Of a stretch of 64,000 bases of DNA, positions 1-8,183 are shown piece after piece. How positions within the stretch are numbered: position 1 is the stretch's first letter; each line of letters starts with the position of its first letter. Under the pieces are notes generated by a model. The model worked only from the letters and a program-made list of their open reading frames with translations, was not told the DNA's origin and made no database searches. The stretch is from assembly GCF_001425755.1 (NCBI RefSeq), contig NZ_LMDH01000001.1, forward strand, positions 1,434,060 to 1,498,059. The letters run 5' to 3'. This stretch comes from Aeromicrobium sp. Root344. Its GTDB lineage: Bacteria > Actinomycetota > Actinomycetes > Propionibacteriales > Nocardioidaceae. The translations under genes and the position numbers were made by a program.

Positions 1-1
1 C

Positions 2-292
2 AACGAGCAGCCCGACGGCAACCTGGGCTGTGAGCCGACGACTCCGGTGACGTGCGACCCGCCGCAGGTGCTCGATCCCAAGACCAACACCTGTGTCACG
101 CCCGAACCGACAGATCCGCAGCAGAACCGGGCGGCGTGCGAGGCAGCCGGCGGCAGCTGGAACATCTTCGACGATCCGCGGTGCACGTTGCCGGACAACA
201 ACGGCTGGGTGTTCCTGCTACCGCTGGCCGGACTCCTCGGCCTGCGCCGGCCGGAGGACGATGAGCTGGAGGAAGACCTCAGACAAGGTTGA
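2..292 (+). CDS. C-terminal end of a secreted/surface protein (partial, 5' end outside window)
   Basis: The frame is open from the window edge and ends at TGA 290-292, so only about 96 residues are visible. The visible part is rich in Cys, Pro, Asn and Thr (Cys at regular intervals), as in an extracellular domain. It ends in a hydrophobic segment (WVFLLPLAGLLGL) followed by two arginines and an acidic tail, which looks like a C-terminal membrane anchor or sorting tail; there is no clear LPXTG. The last 14 nt overlap the convergent racemase-fold gene. The family is not recognised; that it is secreted is an inference from composition. Confidence 0.55.
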   Translation, partial: NEQPDGNLGCEPTTPVTCDPPQVLDPKTNTCVTPEPTDPQQNRAACEAAGGSWNIFDDPRCTLPDNNGWVFLLPLAGLLGLRRPEDDELEEDLRQG

Positions 293-1313
293 TGGCGTCG
301 AACGTGGCGGTGGTGAACCGCACCGCCACGTCGACGCGGTCACCGACCTGAGGTGCCTGCGCCGAGGCGGGCAGGAAGACCATGCTCGCCTGCATGTGCG
401 GGGGCTCGGCGAACCAGCGCTGCTTGCCGTCGATCGTGAACGGCGAGAGGGAGAAGCCGGCCGCCTCCAGGCCACCCTTGGCAAGTGACTTGCCACGCTG
501 CACGACACCGGCCGACGCCTTGGGCGCCTCGAGGCCGATGCCGTTGCTGGTGCCGCCGGAGATGATCAGCAGTGCTCCGTCGCGCGGCATGGGCCGCTGC
601 CGATAGCCGACCCGCTCGCCCCGCGCCACGAGATGGGTGTCGAGGACCGTCGCGCGTACGCTCAGCGCGCCGAGGTCACCGAGCCACAGCCCGGTGCCGA
701 TGCGGGGCCGGATGTCGAGCTGCGGCCGGCGCTCGCGCAGGATCGTCAGCTCGGCCGCGGTCAGGTGTGAGGCGTAGAACGTCGTGGTCTCGACCTGCGA
801 GGTCTCGAGCGCGGCAGCCCAGTTCTCGGCCTCACGCAGGTTGGTGCCAGCCATCGGGAGGTGGATCGCGAAGCCTTCGACGCGCAGGTCACCGAGGGCC
901 GCCACGGCGGCGGCGAGCTCGTGGCGGTCGAGGCCGTGCCGCGCCATCGACGTCTCGCCCTCGAGCAGCACGCGCGCCGTCGGGTCGGGCCCCGCGGCCA
1001 GTGCTGCGATGTCCTCGACCCGGCCGACCGTGTGGATGACCCGCTCGTCGTGGATCACGTCGGCGAAGAACGGTCGCCACGGGGTCAGCACCATGACGTC
1101 GCCACCGAAGGCGGCCAGCGCAGCGGGCACCTCGGCGTACGTGCCGACCGCGATGACGTCGAGCCCGAGCTCCTTGGCCTCGGTGGCGAGCAGGTCGCGG
1201 CCGAGACCGTAGCCGTTGCCCTTGATGACCGGGACGATGCCGGGCGTGCTCTCGACGACGGCCCGCAGGCCGCGGCGCCAGCGCTCGGCATCGATGTCCA
1301 GCTCGAAGGTCAC
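279..1313 (-). CDS. PLP-dependent alanine racemase-fold enzyme
   Basis: A 344-residue protein with the layout of a fold-type III PLP enzyme: the N-terminal motif VIKGNGYGLG carries the probable PLP lysine (Lys31), and a GERVGYR segment late in the barrel/C-domain boundary resembles the alanine racemase catalytic tyrosine region. It is slightly shorter than typical Alr (about 370). The start is GTG at 1313, one base after the stop of the FemAB-type gene at 1315, so the two are surely co-transcribed. The pairing suggests a D-amino acid or amino-acid racemisation step tied to cell-wall peptide assembly. It could be a true alanine racemase or a relative with another substrate; the sequence does not decide. 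Confidence 0.75.
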   Translation of the reverse strand: MTFELDIDAERWRRGLRAVVESTPGIVPVIKGNGYGLGRDLLATEAKELGLDVIAVGTYAEVPAALAAFGGDVMVLTPWRPFFADVIHDERVIHTVGRVEDIAALAAGPDPTARVLLEGETSMARHGLDRHELAAAVAALGDLRVEGFAIHLPMAGTNLREAENWAAALETSQVETTTFYASHLTAAELTILRERRPQLDIRPRIGTGLWLGDLGALSVRATVLDTHLVARGERVGYRQRPMPRDGALLIISGGTSNGIGLEAPKASAGVVQRGKSLAKGGLEAAGFSLSPFTIDGKQRWFAEPPHMQASMVFLPASAQAPQVGDRVDVAVRFTTATFDAINLV

Positions 1314-1314
1314 G

Positions 1315-2448
1315 TCATCGCCTCTTCATGTATTGGGTGAAGCCGAGGTGCAGGGCGCGGTTGAGCGGCAGGTCCCACTCGCCGACGTACTCGACGGCCT
1401 CGCCACCCGTGCCGACCTTGAACTGGATCAGTCCGACGTGCGGGTCGTCGGGGTCGAGCGTCTCGGTGATGCCACGCATGTCGTACGCCGTCGCGCCGGC
1501 GGCCATGGCGTCGCGCATCATCTGCCACTGGACCGCGTTGGAGCCGCGGACGTCACGCTTGGCCGTGGTCGAGGCGCCGTAGGAGTACCAGGCGTGCTGG
1601 CCGACGCGGACCATCGTGGTCGCCGCGACGAGGTCGCCCTCGTGGCGCGCGAGGTAGAGCACCAGGCGGTCGGGCTCCTCGGCGGTCAGCGCATCCCACA
1701 TGCGCTCGAAGTACGACAGCGGCCGGGGCGTGAAGTGGTCGCGCTCGGCGGTCTCGGCATACACCTGGTGGAACTCCGCCAGGTCGCCACGCTGACCGCG
1801 TACGACCTCGACACCAGCCTTGGTGGCCTTCTTGATGTTGCGCCGCCACTGCTGGTTCATGCCGGCGAGGACGTCGGCCTCGGACCGGTCGGCCAGGGGG
1901 ATCTGGAAGTTGAACTTCGGCTGGCCGGCGGAGAACCCGTTCTCGGTCGGGAGCTCCTTCCAGCCGAGCCCGGCCAGGGTCGTGGCGACCGCGAGGGCGT
2001 CGTCGTCGCGCACGTCCGCGGGTACGTCGGACAGTGTCGTCAGCACGGGATCGGCGATGGCCTGCTTGATCGTCGCGGCGTGCCAGCGGCGCGAGACGAC
2101 CGGGGGGCCCATGCGGATGCCGAACGCGCGCTGCTGCTTGAGGTGCGCGGCGAGCGGCGTCAGCCAGCGGCCGAGGTCGGGGTCGGTCCAGTCGATGTCG
2201 GGACCCTCGGGCAGGTAGGCGAGGTAGCGCTTGACCCGCGGCAGCTGCCGGTAGAGCACGAGTGCGGCCCCCACCAGGGCGCCGCCGTCGAACCAGCCGA
2301 TCGACTCGCCCCGCCACTCGTTCTTGACCGTTGCCCACGCGGGGGTCTGCAGGAAGCTCACCGACGCCCGGCTCCGGATGAAGTCGAGGTGCTCCGAGGA
2401 GCTGATGGGCCGGACACTGAGGGGCCCTGGGCGGGGAGCTGACGTCAC
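1315..2448 (-). CDS. FemAB-family peptidoglycan bridge aminoacyltransferase (lipid II transferase-like)
   Basis: 377 residues resembling FemABX / BacA-type transferases with a GNAT-like fold: an N-terminal half beginning around FLQTPAWATVKNEW, then a C-terminal half with MNQQWRRNIKKATKAGVEV and the late segment AMAAGATAYDMRGI that are characteristic of the family. Known members use aminoacyl-tRNA to add residues to the peptidoglycan stem peptide on the cytoplasmic side. GTG 2448 is chosen because a TAGCGT hexamer ends 6 nt upstream and there is no Shine-Dalgarno sequence, a leaderless start. It is followed directly by the racemase-fold gene, supporting a joint role in the cell wall; the amino acid transferred is unknown. 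Confidence 0.8.
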   Translation of the reverse strand: MTSAPRPGPLSVRPISSSEHLDFIRSRASVSFLQTPAWATVKNEWRGESIGWFDGGALVGAALVLYRQLPRVKRYLAYLPEGPDIDWTDPDLGRWLTPLAAHLKQQRAFGIRMGPPVVSRRWHAATIKQAIADPVLTTLSDVPADVRDDDALAVATTLAGLGWKELPTENGFSAGQPKFNFQIPLADRSEADVLAGMNQQWRRNIKKATKAGVEVVRGQRGDLAEFHQVYAETAERDHFTPRPLSYFERMWDALTAEEPDRLVLYLARHEGDLVAATTMVRVGQHAWYSYGASTTAKRDVRGSNAVQWQMMRDAMAAGATAYDMRGITETLDPDDPHVGLIQFKVGTGGEAVEYVGEWDLPLNRALHLGFTQYMKRR

Positions 2449-2454
2449 CCGGCC

Positions 2455-2460
2455 ACGCTA
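2455..2460 (-). promoter_or_regulatory. -10 hexamer of the FemAB-type gene (leaderless)
   Basis: TAGCGT on the minus strand ends 6 nt before GTG 2448, with no Shine-Dalgarno sequence between. The iron box lies about 10 bp further upstream, so both divergent genes may feel the iron regulator. Confidence 0.5.
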
Positions 2461-2470
2461 CCAACCGGCG

Positions 2471-2489
2471 GTAAGTTAGGCTGACCTAA
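2471..2489 (+). promoter_or_regulatory. IdeR/DmdR-type iron box
   Basis: The 19-mer GTAAGTTAGGCTGACCTAA matches the actinobacterial DtxR/IdeR consensus TTAGGTTAGGCTAACCTAA at 16 of 19 positions. It sits 28 bp before the start of the siderophore-interacting protein, exactly the kind of gene such repressors control when iron is plentiful. Confidence 0.85.
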
Positions 2490-2517
2490 GTTTGTGCAGC
2501 CGACGAGGGGACCGACA

Positions 2518-3396
2518 GTGAAGACGTACGCCGCCACGGTGCTGGGCCGCCGCCGACTCTCCGCCCACCTGGTCACCGTGACACTCGGTGTCGAAGGCTT
2601 CGTGTCGACCGGCGTGCCGGACGAGTACGTGCGCGTGCTGATCCCGCCCGCAGGTGCCGAGCTGGCGATCCCGGAGATCGACGAGGACTGGAACGTCACG
2701 TTGCCCGAGGGCGGCGTCGAGCCGGAGTCGAGGGTCTACACGGTCTCGGACCATCGAGTCGTCGACGGCGAGACCCGCATCGACCTCGACATCGCCCTGC
2801 ACGACGAGGGCGTCGGCTCGGACTGGGCGCGCACGTGCCGGCCGGGCGACCGGGTCGGGCTGATCGAGCCACACGGGCTGTATGCCGCCCCGGCCGGGGT
2901 GGGCTGGCAGCTGCTGGTCGCCGACATCACCGGAGTGCCGGCGGTGGCGCGGATCCTGCGCGGGCTGGAGCCGGACCAGCAGGCCGAGGTCGTCATCGTG
3001 CTCCGCGACGCCGGCGACGAGATCCCGCTCCCGAGTCCCGCCGACGTGGAGATCACCTGGCAGGTCGTCGGCCGCGAGACCGACATCTGCGACGCTCTCG
3101 CGGAGGCAGTGACGTCGCGTGAGCTGCCCGCCGACGATCGCTACGTCTGGCTCGCCGGCGAGGCACGGGCGAGCCGCGCGGTGCGCCGCCATCTGCGTCG
3201 TGGGCTGGGCTGGCCGCAGGCCGACTTCTACACGTGCGGCTACTGGCAGATCGAGGCGGAGAAGTGGAACGCCCGCTATGAGCAGGTCGCCGACGAGGTG
3301 CAGGCCAAGGCCAAGGAGGTCGAGCAGGAGGTCGGCGACGACCAGGGCGCGTACCTCGATGCCCTCGACGACATCTACGAGAGCGTCGGGCTCTAG
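2518..3396 (+). CDS. Siderophore-interacting protein (FAD/NAD(P)H ferric-siderophore reductase)
   Basis: 292 residues of the SIP/ViuB family. The N-terminal half is the flavin-binding barrel with the RVYTVSDHR motif that binds FAD; the C-terminal half is the NAD(P)H-binding SIP domain ending in the family-typical FYTCGYWQ followed by a charged helix. These cytosolic enzymes reduce ferric siderophores to release iron. GTG 2518 is preferred over GTG 2494 because GAGGGG at 2505-2510 is well placed and 2494 falls at the edge of the iron box. The iron box makes iron-repressed expression likely. It converges with the HNH gene, overlapping 4 nt. Confidence 0.9.
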   Translation: MKTYAATVLGRRRLSAHLVTVTLGVEGFVSTGVPDEYVRVLIPPAGAELAIPEIDEDWNVTLPEGGVEPESRVYTVSDHRVVDGETRIDLDIALHDEGVGSDWARTCRPGDRVGLIEPHGLYAAPAGVGWQLLVADITGVPAVARILRGLEPDQQAEVVIVLRDAGDEIPLPSPADVEITWQVVGRETDICDALAEAVTSRELPADDRYVWLAGEARASRAVRRHLRRGLGWPQADFYTCGYWQIEAEKWNARYEQVADEVQAKAKEVEQEVGDDQGAYLDALDDIYESVGL

Positions 3397-3830
3397 GCAA
3401 CGACCAGGAACTGGGGTTGCCTCGGGGTGACCAGCAGGGTCATGCCCGCTTCGGCGGGGGTGCGGTCGGCCTTGCGGTGGTTGCAGCGTACGCACGCGGC
3501 GACCGCGTTGTCCCACGTCAGCGTCCCGCCGCGGCTGCGCGGCACGATGTGGTCGACGGTCTCGGCGCGGCCACCGCAATAGGCGCACATCTTGTCGCGG
3601 GCCTTGATCGCGCTCTTGGTGCACAGGTTGGAGCGTCGATGCATCCACCGGGTGACGACGTAGCGGACGAGGCGCAGGACCTTGGGGACGGGAAACGGCC
3701 CGAACGAGCCGCCGGCCTCTTCCTCGATGACCGCGACCTCGCGCACCAGCATCTTGATCGCGTGCCGCATCGAGACGCGCTGCAGGGGCTCGTAGCTCGC
3801 GTTGAGCACCAGGACGTATGCATCCGCCAT
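3393..3830 (-). CDS. HNH endonuclease
   Basis: 145 residues with a complete HNH core: Cys82-x2-Cys85, the DHIVPRSRGG stretch with Asp93-His94, an Asn near 108, and Cys113-x2-Cys116 followed by NH. The four cysteines should hold a structural zinc. An upstream ATG would give 39 more residues, but ATG 3830 has AAAGGGG at good distance and begins the conserved MADAYVLVLNASYEPL start of this widespread actinobacterial family. No methylase or toxin partner is near, so it is a solitary housekeeping-type HNH protein whose target is unknown. Confidence 0.85.
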   Translation of the reverse strand: MADAYVLVLNASYEPLQRVSMRHAIKMLVREVAVIEEEAGGSFGPFPVPKVLRLVRYVVTRWMHRRSNLCTKSAIKARDKMCAYCGGRAETVDHIVPRSRGGTLTWDNAVAACVRCNHRKADRTPAEAGMTLLVTPRQPQFLVVA

Positions 3831-4067
3831 CGGCCGGCCCCTTTCTGAGCGAAAGCGTAGCCGTCGTCGCAGGCAAATGGTCCGAAGAAGTCGAATCTCA
3901 ACTAGTGTCGACCACTCGGAATGCCCGCCGAACGAGAGTGGTTGCACGTGGGCATGCCACGCCGGTCAAGAAATGTCTGACCCGCATGTCGAAATGGTGA
4001 CCACTCATTCGTCGTACAGGTGAGGGTGGTCGACCGGCCCCCAGCACATCGAACCGAAGGACCAGCC
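3831..4067. other. Divergent intergenic region with repeated ACCACTC motifs
   Basis: 237 nt between the HNH gene and the efflux pump. ACCACTC at 3911-3917 faces its inverted copy GAGTGGT at 3936-3942, and GACCACTC occurs again near 3999; TGGTCGACC recurs near 4027. This could be a cluster of operator half-sites for the pump, but no regulator gene is adjacent. Confidence 0.3.
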
Positions 4068-5570
4068 ATGACCGCGCACACCGAGGGCACTCCCGAGGCG
4101 TCGACAGGCCCCGAGCTCGACGAGTTCGAGGCCGACTTCGGCCCAGCTCCTGACGACACCGTCGACGTGGAGAAGACCCCGCTCGTCATCAAGCTCCTGG
4201 TCGCCGCCACGTTCGTCGTGATCCTCAACGAGACGATCATGATCAACGCGATGCCTCGCCTGATGGCGGACTTCGAGGTGACGGCGCGCACGGCACAGTG
4301 GATCTCGTCGATCTTCATGCTGACGATGGCGGCAGTCATCCCCATCACGGGCTGGTTCCTGCAGCGCGTCACCACGCGCACCGCCTACACGATCGCGATG
4401 ACGACCTTCGGGATCGGCACGATCATCTGCGGCACGGCGCCGATCTTCGAGCTGCTGCTCGTCGGGCGCGCGGTCCAGGCCGCCGGCACCGCGGTGATGA
4501 TGCCGCTGCTCATGACGACGGTCATGACCGTCGTGCCCGAGCAGGCCCGAGGCCGCGTCATGGGCAACATGATGCTGGCGATCTCGGTCGCGCCGGCGAT
4601 GGGTCCGGCGGTCTCCGGTCTCATCCTCAACCTCGGAACGTGGAGGTTGATCTTCGCGTTCATGCTGCCCATCGCCGTCATCGTCTCGGTGCTCAGCCTG
4701 CGCCACCTCAAGAACGTCGGCGAGACCAACCGTGCACCGGTCAGCTGGTTCAGCGTCGTCGTCGCGGCGCTCGGCTTCGGCGCGCTGGTCTACGGGCTCA
4801 GCGAGGTCGGCGCCCGCAGCGCCGGCCAGCTGACGCTGCTGATCGGCGTCGGCGCAGCCCTCGTCGCGTTGTTCACGTTCTGGCAGCTCCGCCTGCAGCG
4901 CGTCGGCAGCCCACTGCTCGACCTGCGCGCGTTCCAGCACCGCACGTTCACCGTGACCCTCGCGCTGATGTCGACCGCGTTCATGGCGTTCCTCGGCTCG
5001 ATGATCCTGCTGCCGCTCTACCTGCAGGACCTGCGCGGGCTGTCGGCGATCCAGACCGGGCTGCTCGTGATGCCGGGCGGCCTGGCCATGGGACTGCTCG
5101 GCCCGCGCGTCGGGGCGCTCTACGACAAGGTCGGCGCACGGCCGCTGGTGATCCCCGGCTCCATCCTGATGGTCGTCGCGCTGTTCACGATGAGCCGCGT
5201 GATCGACGCCGACACCCCCTATGCGTTGTTGCTCGGCCTGCACATCCTGTTGATGGTCAGCCTGGCGTCGATCTTCACCCCGGTGTTCACCCTCGGTCTG
5301 GGCGCTCTGCCGCCAGAGCTCTACTCGCACGGCAGCTCGATCCTCGGCACGCTGCAGCAGGTGGCGGGTGCCGTCGGCACCGCGGCCCTCGTGGTCATCC
5401 TCGAGAACCGCTCCAAGAGCCTGGCGTCCGGCGGGTCGACGGCCCACGAGGCGTTCGTGGGAGGCCTGCAGTGGGCGTTCGTCGCCGGCGCGGTGTTCGG
5501 CGTGATCGTCATCGCGCTGTCGCTGCTCCTGCCGGCCAAGGCCGACCAGCCCGCGGGTCCGGCGCACTAG
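4068..5570 (+). CDS. MFS drug efflux transporter, DHA2 (EmrB/QacA) type
   Basis: 500 residues with about 14 hydrophobic segments, the count of DHA2 proton-driven multidrug exporters. After a roughly 40-residue acidic cytoplasmic N-terminus the first segment begins at VIKLLVAATFVVILNETIMINAMPRLM, typical of the family, and the GPAVSGLI stretch matches motif C of exporters. ATG 4068 is chosen because GAAGGA lies just upstream; a frame from 4020 lacks this. Followed by a strong hairpin terminator. The substrate cannot be told from sequence. Confidence 0.85.
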   Translation: MTAHTEGTPEASTGPELDEFEADFGPAPDDTVDVEKTPLVIKLLVAATFVVILNETIMINAMPRLMADFEVTARTAQWISSIFMLTMAAVIPITGWFLQRVTTRTAYTIAMTTFGIGTIICGTAPIFELLLVGRAVQAAGTAVMMPLLMTTVMTVVPEQARGRVMGNMMLAISVAPAMGPAVSGLILNLGTWRLIFAFMLPIAVIVSVLSLRHLKNVGETNRAPVSWFSVVVAALGFGALVYGLSEVGARSAGQLTLLIGVGAALVALFTFWQLRLQRVGSPLLDLRAFQHRTFTVTLALMSTAFMAFLGSMILLPLYLQDLRGLSAIQTGLLVMPGGLAMGLLGPRVGALYDKVGARPLVIPGSILMVVALFTMSRVIDADTPYALLLGLHILLMVSLASIFTPVFTLGLGALPPELYSHGSSILGTLQQVAGAVGTAALVVILENRSKSLASGGSTAHEAFVGGLQWAFVAGAVFGVIVIALSLLLPAKADQPAGPAH

Positions 5571-5576
5571 GACCAC

Positions 5577-5606
5577 CGGCCCCGGCCGGGCGGACGGCCG
5601 GGGCCG
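5577..5606 (+). terminator. Hairpin terminator after the MFS pump
   Basis: A perfect 12-bp GC-only stem (CGGCCCCGGCCG / its complement) with a 6-nt loop starts 7 nt after the stop codon. It has no U-tract, as is common in actinobacteria. Confidence 0.65.
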
Positions 5607-5631
5607 AAACACGCCGTTAGCAAATCTGTCC

Positions 5632-5637
5632 TACGGT
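5632..5637 (+). promoter_or_regulatory. -10 hexamer of the ATP-grasp cassette (leaderless)
   Basis: TACGGT ends 6 nt before GTG 5644 with no Shine-Dalgarno sequence, consistent with a transcript that begins at or next to the start codon. Confidence 0.45.
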
Positions 5638-5643
5638 GGACGC

Positions 5644-7263
5644 GTGGACATCCCCGAGCTCTTCGACGGCTACGGCCCGGTCGTCGGGTTCGACGAAATG
5701 ATGGGTCCAGATCTCGACGGGCTGGGCTTCTCCACTGTTCGCGAGAATTACGGGACCATCCATGCGTCGTTCGAGAAGATGGGCGCCGACGAGATCCGGC
5801 TGCGCGCCGACTCGCTCGCGTCGTCCTACCTCGAGCAGGGCGTCACGTTCGGCGTCGCGGGTGAGGAGCGGCCGTTCCCGCTCGACATCGTCCCGCGCCT
5901 GATCGAGGCCGCGGACTGGGAGCACGTGGAGCGCGGCGTACGCCAGCGGGTGCTCGCGCTCGAGGCGTTCCTCGCCGATGCCTACGGGCCCGGCGAGCTG
6001 TTCGCCGACGGCGTGGTGCCGCGGGCGACCGTCATGACCTCGCCGCACTTCCATCGCGTCGTCGCCGGGCTCGAGCCGGCCAACGGTGTGCGTGTGCACG
6101 TCGCCGGGGTCGACCTGATCCGTGACGGCAACGGTGACTTCCGCGTGCTCGAGGACAACGTCCGGGTGCCGTCCGGCGTCTCGTACGTCATGACAAACCG
6201 CCGGGCGTTGTCGGCCGCGCTGCCCGAGGTGTTCGCGGACCACCGCATCCGCCCGGTGTCGCAGTACTCCCAGCAGCTCCTCGCGGCCCTGCGCAAGGCC
6301 GCGCCCGCCGGCGTCAGCGACCCGACGGTCGTCGTGCTGACGCCCGGCGTCTACAACTCGGCCTACTTCGAGCACACGCTGCTCGCCCGCACCATGGGGG
6401 TCGAGCTCGTCGAGGGCCGTGACCTCGTGTGCCGGTCCGGCCGGGTCATGATGCGGACGACCAACGGCCTCGAGCCCGTCGACGTGATCTATCGCCGCAT
6501 CGACGACGACTTCCTCGACCCCGTGCAGTTCCGTGCCGACTCCGCGCTCGGCGTCCCCGGCATCATCAACGCCGCCCGCGCCGGTCACGTCACGATCGCC
6601 AACGCGGTCGGCAACGGGGTCGCCGACGACAAGCTGCTCTACACGTACGTCCCGGACCTCATCCGCTACTACCTGTCGGAGGAGCCGATCCTGCGCAACG
6701 TCGACACCTGGCGCATGGGCGAGCCGGAGCAGCGCGAAGAGGTGCTGGACCGCCTCGACGAGCTCGTGCTCAAGCCGGTCGACGGGTCGGGCGGCAAGGG
6801 CATCGTGATCGGTCCGGCGGCGTCGCGCGAGGAGCTCGACGAGCTGCGCGGCAAGATCCTGCTCGACCCGCGCGCCTGGATCGCGCAGCCGGTGATCTCG
6901 CTGTCGACCGTGCCCACGCTCGTCGAGGACGGCGTACGCCCGAGGCACGTCGACCTGCGGCCGTTCGCGGTGCACGACGGCGACGACGTGTTCGTGCTGC
7001 CCGGCGGCCTGACGCGCGTCGCGCTTCCTGAGGGCGAGCTGATCGTCAACTCGAGCCGGGGCGGCGGGTCCAAGGACACCTGGGTCCTGGCCAGCCCGAC
7101 CGACCCGGAGGACGAGGGCGAGGGCGCACCCGCAGCGAGCCGCGTCGCCGGCACGCCCCAGTCCGCGGGACCCGCGATCGACGGTGACCCGACCGACCTC
7201 CAGGTGCAGGTGCAGGAACAACAGCAGCAGCAGGCACACGAGGACGAGGGCTCGTCATGCTGA
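5644..7263 (+). CDS. Circularly permuted ATP-grasp protein (DUF404/DUF407 type)
   Basis: 539 residues of the family often called circularly permuted ATP-grasp type 2. The motifs EDNVRVPSG (about 170-178) and LKPVDGSGGKG (about 375-385) are the nucleotide-binding signatures. The family is predicted to join amino groups to carboxyls with ATP; the product is not known. The C-terminus is unusual: after the conserved domain comes a variable tail with a Gln-rich run near QVQVQEQQQQQ before the stop. It is the first gene of a three-gene cassette, overlapping the alpha-E gene by 7 nt, so the three proteins are likely made together. Confidence 0.88.
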   Translation: MDIPELFDGYGPVVGFDEMMGPDLDGLGFSTVRENYGTIHASFEKMGADEIRLRADSLASSYLEQGVTFGVAGEERPFPLDIVPRLIEAADWEHVERGVRQRVLALEAFLADAYGPGELFADGVVPRATVMTSPHFHRVVAGLEPANGVRVHVAGVDLIRDGNGDFRVLEDNVRVPSGVSYVMTNRRALSAALPEVFADHRIRPVSQYSQQLLAALRKAAPAGVSDPTVVVLTPGVYNSAYFEHTLLARTMGVELVEGRDLVCRSGRVMMRTTNGLEPVDVIYRRIDDDFLDPVQFRADSALGVPGIINAARAGHVTIANAVGNGVADDKLLYTYVPDLIRYYLSEEPILRNVDTWRMGEPEQREEVLDRLDELVLKPVDGSGGKGIVIGPAASREELDELRGKILLDPRAWIAQPVISLSTVPTLVEDGVRPRHVDLRPFAVHDGDDVFVLPGGLTRVALPEGELIVNSSRGGGSKDTWVLASPTDPEDEGEGAPAASRVAGTPQSAGPAIDGDPTDLQVQVQEQQQQQAHEDEGSSC

Positions 7264-8183
7264 GCCGCATCGCGCAGTCGCTGTTCTGGATCGGCCGCTA
7301 CCTCGAGCGCGCCGACGACACGGCCCGCATCCTCGACGTCCAGATGCAGGTCCTGATCGAGGACCCCGGCATGGACGAGCGCACGTCGTGCGAACAGCTG
7401 CTCTCGGTCATGGGCGTCGAGGAGTACGTCGGCAACCCCAACCGCTGGATGATCCTCGACCTGCTCGCCCACAACGCCGACTCACCCGTCTCGATCGCCG
7501 CGGCCATCGGTGCCGCCCGCGAGAGTGCCCGGCGTGCGCGCGAGACGCTCTCGACCGACATCTGGGCCGCGATCAACACGACGTGGCGCGGCCTGCCGAC
7601 GGCTCGCGCGATGCGCTCGCCCGACATGTTCGCGTGGGTTCGCAACCGCACCGCCATGATCTCCGGCATCGCCGACTCGACGATGACGCGTGACGAGGGC
7701 TGGCAGTTCTACATGCTCGGCCGCAGCATCGAGCGGGTCGACATGACCGCCCGCTTGCTCTCGACCGCCGCGCTGGCGTCCGGCCCGCAGGTCGCCTGGC
7801 CCACGACGCTGCGCGCCTGCGGAGCGTACGAGTCGTTCATCCGCGCCTATCGCGGCATCGAGGCCGACCGTCAGGCCGCCGAGTTCCTGCTGCTCGACCG
7901 CTGGTTCCCCCGCTCGATCGTGTCGTCCCTGGCGCAGGCCGAGAAGGCGCTGACCAAGCTCGAGCGCAGCGGCCAACGTACGGGCTTCAGCGACGAGGCC
8001 CAGCGCCTGCTCGGCCGGGCGCGCACCGAGCTGGAGTACCGCCCCCTCGCCGACATCGTCTTCGACCTCCCGGTGGAGATGGAGCGGCTTCAGCGCAGCT
8101 GCGCCGCGGCCAGCGATGCCGTGACGGCGCGCTACTTCGCCGAGTACGAGGAGCACACCTGGAGCGGCGGGGTGGTGTTGTGA
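7257..8183 (+). CDS. Alpha-E domain protein (DUF403)
   Basis: 308 residues, predicted all-helical. The N-terminal signature LFWIGRYLERADDTARILD (about 9-27) is echoed by YMLGRSIERVDMTARLL at about 152-168, the internal repeat that marks the alpha-E family. Members are nearly always next to a circularly permuted ATP-grasp gene and a transglutaminase-like gene, as here, and are thought to be partners in a peptide ligation/cleavage system. It overlaps both neighbours (7 nt upstream, 4 nt GTGA downstream), so translation is coupled. Confidence 0.88.
   Translation: MLSRIAQSLFWIGRYLERADDTARILDVQMQVLIEDPGMDERTSCEQLLSVMGVEEYVGNPNRWMILDLLAHNADSPVSIAAAIGAARESARRARETLSTDIWAAINTTWRGLPTARAMRSPDMFAWVRNRTAMISGIADSTMTRDEGWQFYMLGRSIERVDMTARLLSTAALASGPQVAWPTTLRACGAYESFIRAYRGIEADRQAAEFLLLDRWFPRSIVSSLAQAEKALTKLERSGQRTGFSDEAQRLLGRARTELEYRPLADIVFDLPVEMERLQRSCAAASDAVTARYFAEYEEHTWSGGVVL

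Noticed and set aside
2494-2517. GTG 2494 as start of the siderophore-interacting protein
   Set aside because: It touches the iron box and has no ribosome site; GTG 2518 has GAGGGG at the proper distance.
3831-3947. N-terminal extension of the HNH protein by 39 residues
   Set aside because: The extension lacks a ribosome site and conserved character; ATG 3830 has both.
5617-7239. Long open frame opposite the ATP-grasp gene
   Set aside because: Shadow of the strongly biased codon use of the true gene; no domain seen. The same holds for long frames opposite the MFS pump, gabD, fadH, copA and the CoA racemase.
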